A DNA stretch of 64,000 bases from Microglena sp. YARC (lineage: Eukaryota; Chlorophyta; Chlorophyceae; Chlamydomonadales; Chlamydomonadaceae). The stretch's first letter is position 1. Each line of letters begins with the position of its first letter. Below, in pieces: positions 42,743-55,500 of the stretch. The notes under the pieces are model-generated. The model had not been told where the DNA came from and did no database searches. It was given only the letters and a program-made list of their open reading frames with translations. The stretch lies in assembly GCA_022414725.1 (NCBI GenBank), contig CM039463.1, positions 89,064,823-89,128,822 of the forward strand. The letters run 5' to 3'. The translations under genes were made by a program, and so were the position numbers.

Positions 42743-43255
42743 CAGCCGCTGCTTAGCACAGGGTGTGCCGTTGGGTCAGCACGCCACCTAGGACAGGCAC
42801 CACCCTGGCTCTGTGCCGTTGGGTCAGCCTGGACTGGCACCACCCTGGCCCTGTGCCGTTGGGTCAGCACGCCACCTAGGACTGGCACCACCCTGGCTCT
42901 GTGCCGTTGGGTCAGCCTGGACTGGCACCACCCTGGCCCTGTGCCGTTGGGTCAGCACGCCACCTAGGACTGGCACCACCCTGGCTCTGTGCCGTTGGGT
43001 CAGCCTGGACTGGCACCACCTTGGCCCTGTGCCGTTGGGTCAGCACGCCACCTAGGACTGGCACCACCCTGGCTCTGTGCCGTTGGGTCAGCCTGGACTG
43101 GCACCACCCTGGCCCTGTGCCGTTGGGTCAGCACGCCACCTAGGACTGGCACCACCCTGGCCCTGTGCCGTTGGGTCAGCACGCCACCTAGGACTGGCTC
43201 CATCACCACCTAGGGCTGACTACAACCTGTCCATCACCACCGCCACCTGCCTCAG
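42743..43255 (-). repeat. 88-bp array derived from golgin exon 9 codons
   Basis: Units alternate GTGCCGTTGGGTCAGCACGC...CACCTAGGACTGGCACCACC and a shorter form, about five full periods. On the minus strand they read LGGVLTQRHRARVVPV. The first seven residues match exon 9 ([15 protein letters not shown]), so the array grew from that coding segment. Confidence 0.85.
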
Positions 43256-43319
43256 TTGAGGCTAGTCGCTATTCATATACGTGAGAGGGGGGACTGTTGG
43301 GTCAGCACACCACATAGGA

Positions 43320-43591
43320 TCACACAGGTGCAGCACAGATCTGCCTGAAGAAAAGCAAGGCCCAGACCATAATGTGCACCGCTACAAGATATGCAGCAGC
43401 TGCTAAACGCAGGATGGGCCGTTTTGTCAGAACGCCACCTAGGGCTGACGCCAATCTGTCCATCACCACCGCAGCCTGCTTCAGTTGAGGCCGGGCGCTA
43501 TTCATATATGTGAGAGTCATGAGGGGACGGTACTCTAGGGAAAGGTTTCGAGCAGAGTTGCTGCTGGCGTCTTCATGGGACAGGGCCATTC
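43320..43591 (-). CDS. GOLGA5: Golgin exon 9: membrane anchor and stop
   Basis: Acceptor TGTGTGCCCTCAG|GAATGG; two bases complete the Gly codon of exon 8. [44 protein letters not shown], then the 20-residue anchor and FRQICAAPV with TGA at 43322-43320. This is the key identifying exon of the gene. Confidence 0.9.
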
Positions 43592-44662
43592 CTGAGGGCA
43601 CACACAAGATGGGGAGGTAGGGTGAGGTTGCAAATGTTGGGTTTGTGAGATTAGATAGGTTGGATTCATGCCATTGGGCAGGTTGATTTAAAAGGGGTAG
43701 GGAGGTTGGTTTGGTGAGGATAGGAGCGCTATTCATATACGTGAGTGTCATGAGGGGACAGTACTCAAGGGAAACGTTTCGAGCAGAGTTGCTGCTGGCG
43801 TCTTCATGGGACAGGGCCATGCCTCAGGGCACACACAGTATGGGGGGGCAGGGTGAGGTGGCAAATTTTGGATTCGCGCCATTGGGCAGGTTGATTTGGA
43901 AGGGTTAGGAAGGTTGGTTTGGTGAGGATAGGAGCGCTATTGATGTGCGTGAGATTCATAAGGGGACAGTACAGAAGGAATGTGAATCAAATATGTTCAC
44001 ATGTGAGGTTGGGCCACAACTTAGCTGCGTAGAACGGATCACCAGAGGCAGAGGTAGAGGTAGAGAGGTAGAGGTAGAGGTAGAGAGGTAGAGAGGTAGA
44101 GAGGTAGAGGTAGAGAAGTAGAGAGGTAGAGGTAGAGAGGTAGAGAGGTAGAGGTAGAGGTAGAGGTAGAGAGGTAGAGAAGTAGAGAGGTAGAGGTAGA
44201 GGTAGAGGTAGAGGTAGAGGTAGAGAGGTAGAGGTAGAGAGGTAGAGAGGTAGAGGAAGAGGTAGAGAGGTAGAGAGGTAGAGAGGTAGAGAGGTAGAGA
44301 GGCAGAGGTAGAGATGTAGAGATGTAGAGAGGTAGAGAGGTAGAGAGGTAGAGAGGCAGAGGTAGAGAGGTGGAGAGGTAGAGAGGCAGAGGTAGAGAGG
44401 TAGAGAGGTAGAGAGGTAGAGAGGTAGATAGGTAGATAGGTAGATAGGTAGATAGGTAGATAGGTAGAGAGGCAGAGGTAGAGAGGTAGAAAGGTAGAGA
44501 GGTAGAGGTAGAGGTAGAGAGGTAGAGAGGTAGAGAAGTAGAGAGGTAGAGGCAGAGGTAGAGAGGTAGAGAGGTAGAGAGGTAGAGGCAAGGCAGAGGT
44601 AGAGAGGTAGAGAGGCAGAGAGGCAGAGAGGTAGAGAGGTAGAGAGGTAGAGAGGTAGAGAG

Positions 44663-44739
<77 letters not shown>

Positions 44740-44773
44740 GAGAGAGAGGTAGAGAGAGAGGTAGAGGTAGAGG

Positions 44774-44809
<36 letters not shown>

Positions 44810-45861
44810 ACTACAAGAATCAAGTACAAGAATCAACTGGAAGAAGACAAAGGCTATGCACTTCCACCCTCTGTCTAGTTCCCCCTCTCACCCCATTTCC
44901 ACTCCCATAGCACTGAATGGGGGCAGCATTGATTATGTTGCCTCATTCATGTACCTAGGTAATCTGTTCACACCAGATGGGGACATACAAGAGGAGGTCA
45001 AACTCAGGATCGCTAGGACAAGGGAGGCTTGCGCTTCTCTGGTTAGGCTGTAGAAAAACCACAGCATAACCAGGCATAACCCGGAAAATCAAGAATCTGG
45101 TGTTCAAAGCTATCGTAACATCCACCCTCCTGTAAGGGAGCGAGACATGGGCTCTCTCAGAACCCCTGATTCAACGACTCGACGTGGCACTCCATGAGTG
45201 TCTACGCATGTCGTTGAACATTAGTCGTAGAGCAGACAGAGTTAGGAATCAGGACATTAGACAAAGATGCAACCACAGGGATATTCCCAGCATCATTAGA
45301 GAAAATAGACTGAGGTTCCTAGGACACATAGCCAGGCGACCTGACTCGCGCATTATGAAGCAAATGCTCATCGCCACGCACACACCCCTTGCTGAGGGTC
45401 AACCGAGGCAAGGAAGACAGACCATCATTCACACCCTTAGGGATGATCTCCAAGCCACTAACATGTCCCCGAATTGGCACCTACTGGCCCAAGACAGGAC
45501 AAGCTGGAGGGCGGACATCTAAGACGCCTTAGACATAGACACATAGAATGACAATTATAGAAACTAGCACCTTCTGGCTTAATTTGCCTATATTGGTTCT
45601 TGTATGCTTAGATACATAGATTATTTTCTGGGCTAGAACTGTGCCTTTGGAAGTTGTTTCAATCTTTTTAGATGGAATGAGTTTTTTAGTTACGGAGGGA
45701 CCCCCCCCCCACCCCCCCCCCACCCCCTCACTAGATCTTAGTTAGTTGGCTTACTGTACTTTCTCAATAATAGGGTTGACTAGATGACTTATTCCTAATG
45801 ATATTTTTGTGTTTTTGATTACTGTGTGGCTGGACCGCAATTAAATTGTGTAACACCGTTA

Positions 45862-45911
<50 letters not shown>

Positions 45912-48900
45912 CAGACATGGTACAGGATAAAGAGAGAGGGAGGTACCTGGGCCGAAAACATCCTCTATTGAGGGAAGTGGTAGGATGGCCTTGCTTGCCT
46001 GCCCTCCACTTCCATCTGTGATTGCAAAGCCAGCACTTGTCTCGCCCATCTCAATGACAGTCTCTGATTGTGGACTGGGGGTGCCACCACTAGAATGAGA
46101 TGCCTGCGCAATTCACACGCCAAATAAAGGGCCTTAGACAAGCCACGCTTTAATATGTTTGAATTGTTAGTGCTTCTGCCAAAGATGGCGTAGAATTGTG
46201 GACAGTGTGGAATTGTCTAGCCCATCTCAATGTCAGTCTCTGCTTTGCTTTTATTCTCATGTGGACTGGGGGTGCCACCACTGGAATGAGATACCTGCGC
46301 AAACGCACATGCCGATGAGAGGGTGTTGAACATGTAGGAACCGGCATATCATATGATGCTGACCTAAGGCGAGTATGATATCATACAAACTGCATCATAT
46401 GGTACTATATATAAATGGTAACTTTAGCCAAGTTAGACTGCCGGCATAATTTGATATCACGTTGCCGTTCCCTATGAACAAGCCATGACTTGAATAGTCC
46501 ATCCATTCATACTGGCATGTACACATGCTTAACATAGGAGTGAAAGATGATGAATTTCCGCTATCATCCCTCTCCTCGTGTATTCAGACTGTTACATACA
46601 CAGACCCACCCATCCATACCGACACACACACAGGCACACAAATATAAGCGGACAAGATTCACAGGCACAGGAGTAAAACAGGTTTTGTTTCCACACTGTT
46701 TTCCAGATCCTCCTCCACCCCCACTCACTCGTCTCCTGACTGCATACATGCTCCTACCTCCACTGAACTGCATACACAGGAGTGAAAGATGGGTCGTTTC
46801 TGCACACTTTCCCCCCTCACCCCCACCCCCACCACCCCACCGCCTCCCACCCTCTTCTCCTGACGGTATCCGAGTTAGATGCTCCTGCCTCCCCTGAACT
46901 GCTCAGCAGTGCAACTTGCTGCATGTCCGCTGCCTCGAAACCAGCACACAGGATGCATACGCAGGAGTGAAAGATGGGTCATTTCCGCACAGTTTTCCCC
47001 CTCACCACCCCCCCACCCCACCTCACCGCCTCCCCACTCACTCTTCTCCTGACAGCATCTGAGATAGGTGCTCCTTCCTCCACTGAGCTTCTCTGCAGTG
47101 CAACCTGCTGCATATCTGCTGCCTCCAAACCAGCACACAGGATGCATACGCAGGAGTGAAATATGGGTCGTTTCCGCACACTTCCCCCCTCGCCACCCAC
47201 CACCACCCCACCGCCTCCCCCACTCACTCTTCTCCGGATGGCATCCGAGGTAGATGCTCCTGCCTCCCCTGAACTGCTCTGCAGTGCAACTTGCTGCATG
47301 TCACCTGGCCTCGAAACTAGCACACAGGACGCATACACAGGAGTGAAAGATGGGTTGTTTCTGCACACTTTCCCCCCTCACCACCACCCCAGCACCTCCA
47401 ACACTCACTCTTTTCCTGACAACATCTGAGGTAGAGGCTCCTGCCTCCATTGGACTGCTCTGCAGTGCAACTTGCTGCATGTCTGCTGCCTCATGCTCCT
47501 GCCTATCATGCGCCTGGGGAGTGTGGGAGTGTGGGAGTGGGGGTATGAATGAGGTGTGTGTATGCAAAGGGGGTATGAATGAGGTGTGTGCATGAGGTGT
47601 GTGGATGAGGTGTGTGTGTGAGGGGTACGTATGAGAGGTAGCTGCTGCATGTATGCTGCCTCAAGCTCTTGCATATCATGCACATGGGGGGGGGAGTGGG
47701 GAGTGTGTGTGTGTGGGGGGTATGCATTGAGGCTATGGATGGGAGGTAGCTGCTGCATGTATGCTGCCTCATGCTCTTGCCTTTCATGCACATGGGGGGG
47801 AAGGGGGAGTGGGGGGAGGGAGTGGAGGAGTGTGTGTGGGAGGGGGGTATGCATTGAGGGTATGGATGGGAGGTACTTGCTGCATGTGTACTGCCTCATG
47901 CTCTTGCCTGTCAGCACCACTGTTTTTTTGTACGATGCATCACCACGATGCGTCACCACAAGTTCCCCACCCAAGCCACCTGAGTGCCGTGAGACATCTC
48001 AAGGCGTGCCGCCTAAACCCTAAACCACCCTACAAGTTCCCCACCCAAGCCACCTCAGGTGCATGCAAAATTGTTGAGTGAGCAGCGCGGTCAATCTCTA
48101 GAAAACTCGATCGTTGCAAACGATCTAACTCACTGTGCAACACCAACACCTGCTCCTCAGATTGTTCGCTACTCTTGGACAGCAACCTAACATCCTACCT
48201 ACCTACCACCCAACAAGGTCCCCACCCAACCCACCTCCGGTGCATGTGACATCTCAGAGTACGCAGCGCGATCAATCTCTTGGGAACCTTGCCGTTGGAA
48301 ACGATTTAACTCCTTGTGCAGCACCAACAATTGCTCCTCAGATTGTTGGCTACTCCTGGACAGCAACCTACCATCCTACCTACCTACCACCCCACAAGTT
48401 CCCCACCCAACCATCCAACCTCAGGTGCATGCGAAATCCCAGAGTGAGCAGCACAGTCAATCTCTAGAGAACCCTGTTGTTGCAAACGATGCAACTCAAT
48501 GTGCAACACCAACACCTGCTCCTCAGATTGTTTGCTACTCCTGGACGGCAACCTACCATCCTACCTACCTACCACCCAACAAGGTCCCCACCCCACCCAC
48601 CTCCGGTGCACGTGACATCTCAGAGTAGGCAGCACGATCAATCTCTTGGGAACCCTGTCGTTGCAAACGATTCAACTCCTTGTGCAGCACCAACACTTGC
48701 TCCTCAGATTGATGCTGCAGCTGAGCTATTTGAGATTCAGCAGCCCGGGCAGAGGCAAGCTCTTCAGTCAAGCGATCAACCTAGATGGTGAGGGTGATGG
48801 TGGGTGAACGGGTGAGAGTTGTTGAGAAAAAGTCTAGTGAGCGGGTGGGGTGCTTGTGTGGGAGGGTGAGTGCATGCGTGCACTGTTTTTTCTTTTGTGC

Positions 48901-51900
48901 GACACGTCGCCATTCCGTCGCTGCATGATGATGCATGGGCCCGGCTAAACTAGTCAGAAATCCCCCCCCAACCCCCCTGGGCTCTGCGCTTCATGGTAAG
49001 CCGGTTCAGGGGGCACCGTGTCGCACTGGGGTTGCACCGAATCGCTCAATTTGGAACGCTTTGCACACAACAAACAGTGGATTTGTGTGGGTGCGCAAGA
49101 GCGTGAGATTACGAAGGTGATAAGGACGAGATGATGATGATGATGATGATGATGATGGGAATGATGATGATTGTGGGTCGCTGCTGCTGCTGATGATGAT
49201 GATGATTGTGGTTTCTTTTACCTGCTTATGCAGCTGCTCCCCTTTGAAAGTTGTAGCGGCTAGCTTCTGGCTGGCTTCCTCAACCTGGGCTGCCATCTGT
49301 GACTGCATGGATGCCAGGCTGGCGCAGCTCTGGCTCAGCTCAGCCTCAAGATCCTCCACCTTGGCAGAATACTCCTCTGCCTGATATTGCAACTCTTCTG
49401 CCAGGCTGGCGATCTTGTCAGACTCAGAAGAGCCAACGTGTTGCAACGACTCCTCCAGGCTGGCAATGGTTTCCTGCTGACCCTGAATCTTCTCCTCCAG
49501 GCTGGCGATCTGATCAGACTCAGAAGAGCCAACGTGTTGCAATGACTCCTCCAGGCTGGCAATGGTTTCCTGCTGACCCTGAATCTTCTCCTCCAGGCTG
49601 GCAATCTTGTCAGACTCAGAAGAGCCAATGTGTTGCAATGACTCCTCCAGGCTGGCGATGGTGCTCTGCTGACCCTGGATCTTCTCCTCCAGGCTGGCAA
49701 TGGTTTTGCCTAGACTCTGAATCTCCTCCAGGTCAGCATTGCTTTCGTCGTGACCTTGGATCTTCTCCTCCAGGCTGGCGATGGTTGCTTGGTGACCCTG
49801 AATGACTTCTTCCAGGCTGGCAATAATTTTGTGCCTACCTGGCACATCCTGGCCAGGCAGCGCACGTTGCTGATGAGTCTCCTCCTCCAACCAACCACCA
49901 TTGTCCAACGACCCCCTATCCAGGTCCCCATTGTCTAATGCAGGCTCAGCCTTATTGTGTGTGACTTGTTCATTGTGAACTTCACGCGCTGCCTCCAACT
50001 CTGCCTCTAATGCCTGGATCTTCTGCTTGAGAGATTCCTGCTCTAGCGTGAAGTCCGTCGTGAACTCTACATTTTCAGAGTGAACTTCACGCGCTGCCTC
50101 CAACTCTGCCTCCAATGTCTGGATCTTCTGCTCAAGAGATTCACGCTCTAGCGTGAAATCCGGCGTGAACTCTGCCTTGTCAGTGTGAACTTCACGCGCT
50201 ACCTCCAACTCTGCCTCCAACGCCTGGATCTCCTGCTGAAGAGATTCACGGTCTTGCGTGAAGTCCGGTGTGAACTCTACCAGTTGTGGCTGAGGTGCCG
50301 AAGAGCCAGCTAGGGTGGACATGGCAGCGATGGCAGTGACTCCAGCAGCAACCCCTGCTACACCAACACCGCCTCTGCTCTGTTGATGCTGCTCCTGCAC
50401 CTGCATGTATGTCACAGCCCAGAGGGTAGCCAATTATTATGATACCGGTACTCAATTATTATTATTATTATTATTATTATCATTATCATCATTATTATTC
50501 ACAAATATCCTGACAATGATTATTATTATTATTATCATTATTATTATTATTATTATTAAGGTTCACACCGGGAGGATGACACACAGAAAATATCTGATAC
50601 CCTCCGGTTCACACATATTAATATTATTCTTCGCAATGATTACCGTAGTGGAGCTTAGGGTTCCCGGGGGTCCGGAGACTGTAATTTATTTTTTACTTCT
50701 CGGGGGGGTCCAAGAGTTTTTATATCGTTCCCAGGGGGGGGATTTTGAATTTAAAACTACACCCCGAGGCAAACATTGGAAATAATGGAGGCATGTATTA
50801 AATGACAGAAGAACTGCCAAGTCATTGTATTCCTTTACATATGGTACCGTCCGGGGACGTGACGGGCGAGACAGAAGGGACTAGGAAACGCAATTTCCTA
50901 GGGCGTCCTGGTGTCCTCTTGCTGGCAAGGGCTGGCTGGTCACGAGCAAGCTTTGCATGGGGAGCCGCTGTTGCTTCCTCCTTGCGCTTCGCCTCTTTGG
51001 CTTTCTTCTTCTCCACCTTTTCAGCCGTAAGCGTCGCCTTGAAAAACATGTCCAGCTTTGTCTGCTTCTTCTGATTGCCATCCGAGTCCTTCAACACATT
51101 CACGATCTTCACTACTCGAACATCGGGGCTTTTCTCACCGGCTATTTCGAGATCAGGAGTGTCAAATTCGACTATTACAAGATCAGGCGTGTCAACTTCG
51201 GCCTCCATGTTGAAGGCGGAGCAGGAGCAACAATTTCAGACGATGGGAGCGAAGAGTTGCGAAGCGGGAGGAGGAACCCCTTGAAATATGTATTGGCAAC
51301 CAGGCAGTACTGCCCCAGTTCTAGTTCCTGGGTGCTGGTGCTGATCTGAGGCCGACCCCATTTTTTTATCGTACCGCGGGGCGGTAAAAAATATTATTTT
51401 CGCATCGTGAATGCAGGTTCGCGGGGGGGGCAAAAACGATAATTATTCGGGAACCCTAACATTTTCTACGGTATATTATCCACAAATATTAAGTTATCCC
51501 AACCTTTGAACCAGCCATCCTGTACCACCTAGGCCTGATGTATGTTACAGTCAAGGGGGACTTGCCCAACCTCAGGTAATCACCTGAGATAATTATAGAC
51601 AACTAGGAGGGGCTATACCAAGCACTCAACGACACCTGGAACCCAAACAATCGCGAGAACATGACGGAAGACCTGAGGTCAAGTACGTCAGATCATTTAT
51701 AGCAATTTAGAGGATGATTTGGATTTGGGTTTTCAAAACACTTTGTAGTATAAAATTGCCGTTCCCTATTGATTACACTCCTTACCTGCTTGCCTAGTCT
51801 GGCAATAGCAGCCTTGTGTGACGACAGCTCCTCGTACCTCTCCTCAACCTCACTCGTCATAGTACAGAGTACTGTTTACCTATTCCCTACCTGCTTGTCT

Positions 51901-52483
51901 AGACTGGCAATAGCAACCTTGTGTGAGGACAACTCCTCATAGCTCCCCTCAACCTTACGCCTCGTAACAAGGCGTACTATATATTTATTCCTTACCTGCT
52001 TGTCTAGCCTGGCAATAATAGCCTTGTGTGATGACGACAACATTGCATCACATGATATCATATATAAATGGTAACTTAAGCCTAGACAGACTACCGGCAT
52101 CATATGATATCATACTGTATAATGACATTATATCATATGATATAAAATTGCCGTTCCCTATTGATTACACTTCTTACCTGCTCGTCTAGCCTGGCAAGGG
52201 CAGCCTTGTGTAACAACAATTCCTCAGAGCTCTCCTCAAGCTGACTCCTCACAGAGTCACGCTCATGCTGTAGCTTCACAATCATCTCACGTGCCTGTGC
52301 CAGGAGTGTACGAGTACGTGGGTGGGTGGGTGGGTGGGTGGGTAGATGGGTAGATGAGCAGATGGGTGAGTCAATGGATGGATATGTGGATGGGTGGGTG
52401 GATGGATATATCACGCTCATGCTGTAGCTTTACAATCATCTCACAAGCCTGTGCCAGATGTGATGTCATGTGGGTAGGTGTGT

Positions 52484-52514
<31 letters not shown>

Positions 52515-55500
52515 GGGGGACTGTATTGATGTGTCGTGTGTGTGTGTGCCAGGAGTGTACGAGTGGATGCACAGATGGATGGGTGGATGGATAGAAGGAC
52601 GGATGGGTAGATGGGTGGGTGGATGGGTGGGTGGATGGGTGGATGTAGGGATGAATGGATGCATGGATGGAAGCATGGATGGATGCTTGGCATATGTAGG
52701 GATAAATGTATGCATGGATGGATGGATGGATGGATGCATGGAAGTATGGATGGCTGGATGCATGGATGGAAGCATGGATGGCTGGATGAAAAGACGGGTG
52801 AATGAGTGAAGGAATGAACACACACATGAGTGGATGCATGAATGAATGAGTCGAAGGACAGGGAGAAACATCAGATACTCCAAAACGAATGGCTAACTGG
52901 CTGACTAACTGATTGACTGATTAGCTCATTGATAGGGTTGGGCCGACATGTAAACGTTTATTATACTTTTATACGTATAAACACGCCGTATAGTTTTTCT
53001 GAAATCGACCTTATATACTAATATACGCCGTATGGAAAACGTGTGCTGTACTTCGAGAAGTACAGCACACGCCCCGGCACTTAACTTTCTTGGTTTTCAT
53101 TATATTTTTGATTTAGATAGCTCATTGGAAAGCTTTTGACCTCCTCTATCGCAATATGCAATAAAATTCACCATATACATGCACCATTGTGTACCCATTG
53201 GGCCTAAAGGTTTATCTAGATAGCCAGGATGGCACACATGTCAGACTTCCATTCCACAAGCTGTGCTCCTACGTGGGCTTGAAGGATTGATGGTGCAAGC
53301 CTAGTGCAATGTGAACCTGGACGATATTACAATACCGTTCTGTACTTATATTAGCATACACTTATACAGTGACATAATGAGTGAGTGAGATGACACAGAT
53401 GAAGTATGAAGTAAAGAGCAAATGCACTGGTCGGTAAAACGATTGTTTGGGGTTCAGTTCATCAATGCTTTTTAATTTGAAGCCCTTCCTATCACGGTTG
53501 GGCAAGTTCCTTTAGCCTATTTTGCCTACCCCTGGACTGTAACATAAGTTCATAACAGCTTGTTTCCAACTAGTTAAGGGTCCGGTTAAGCGGCGGTTAA
53601 ATTCGTTATTTTCGGCGCTAACCGGTGTTTGGTCGGAAACACAAAAAGTTGAGGTCCGGTTAAAGACCAACCGTCCCGGTTAGTGCAACGGCGCACCCCC
53701 CCGCCGTTAAAGAAAGTTAAGGGGCGGTTAAATTCGGTTGATGAATTAGATCTGGTGACGTCACGAAGTTGGCGCGCGCCTCGTCAAAATCACGCTGCTT
53801 TGGAGTCCCGCATCCTTTCTTTCTTTCTCGGAAACTCATCATCGATCGCACAGTTTCACCAAAATGGATTCGCAGCTGCAGGGCACTGTCCCTGCCACGC
53901 AATTTTCGACTGATCATCCTGAGTCAACCAGCAGCGGCAAGAAGCGGAATAAACGCTGAAATCAGCGTTTGAATCGTGAGGAAGTGCTGCAGAGCGCATT
54001 TGCCACGTTGACCCATTTTGAACTGACCTGGCCAGATGCAAAAGGCTGCTTAACTGGTGGAATGTTTCCAACCAGTTAAGGGTCCGGTTAGAGGTCGAGT
54101 CTGAACCCTCCAAAACACAATCCTTAACCGGACCCCCAACTGGTTGGGAACAAGCTGTAAGTATACATACATTACAACATAAGTATGTAAGTACATAAGA
54201 TATGTACAACGTAAGTACATAATACGTACAACATAAGTACATAATACGTACAACATAAGTACATAATACGTACAACATAAGTGCATAATACGTACAAAAT
54301 AAGTACATAAGTACATAATACGTACAACATAAGTACATACTACGTACAACATAAGTACATACTACGTACAACATAAGTACATACTACGTACAACATAAGT
54401 ACATACTACGTACAACATAAGTACATACTACGTACAACATAAGTACATAATACGTACAACATAAGTACATACTACGTACAACAGAAGTACATAATACGTA
54501 CAACATAAGTACATACTACGTACAACATAAGTACATACTACGTACAACATAAGTACATACTACGTACAACATAAGTACATACTACGTACAACATAAGTAC
54601 ATACTACGTACAACATAAGTACATACTACGTACAACATAAGTACATAATACGTACAACATAAGTAATACTACGTACAACATAATACAACATAAGTACATA
54701 TAGTACAACATAAGTACATAATACGTACAACATAAGTACATACTACGTACAACATAAGTACATACTACGTACACATAAAACATACTAGTACAACAGTACA
54801 TAAGTACATACTACGTACAACATAAGTACATACTACGTACAACATAAGTACATAATACGTACAACATAAGTACATAATACGTACAACATAAGTACATACT
54901 ACGTACAACATAAGTACATACTACGTACAACATAAGTACATACTACGTACAACATAAGTACATACTACGTACAACATAAGTACATACTACGTACAACATA
55001 AGTACATACTACGTACAACATAAGTACATACTACGTACAACATAAGTACATAATACGTACAACATAAGTACATACTACGTACAACATAAGTACATACTAC
55101 GTACAACATAAGTACATACTACGTACAACATAAGTACATAATACGTACAACATAAGTACATAATACGTAACAACATTACAACATAAGTACATAATACGTA
55201 CAACATAAGTACATATACGTACAACATAAGTACAGTACATACTACGTACAACATAAGTAATAACTACGTACAACATAAGTACATACTACGTACAACATAA
55301 GTACATAATACGTACAACATAAAGTACGTACGTACAACATAAGTACATACTACGTACAACATAAGTACTAATACGTACAACATAATAATACGTACAACAT
55401 AAGTACATAATACGTACAACATAAGTACATAATACGTACAACATAAGTACATACTACGTACAACATAAGTACATACTACGTACAACATAAGTACATAATA

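Noticed and set aside
42680..43259. Repeated 80-residue Pro/Leu/Gly-rich plus-strand proteins
   Set aside because: They are antisense translations of the 88-bp array derived from golgin exon 9.
43956..44836. Ser/Leu/Tyr-rich proteins over 260 residues
   Set aside because: They are frames over GAGGTA and (GA)n repeats.
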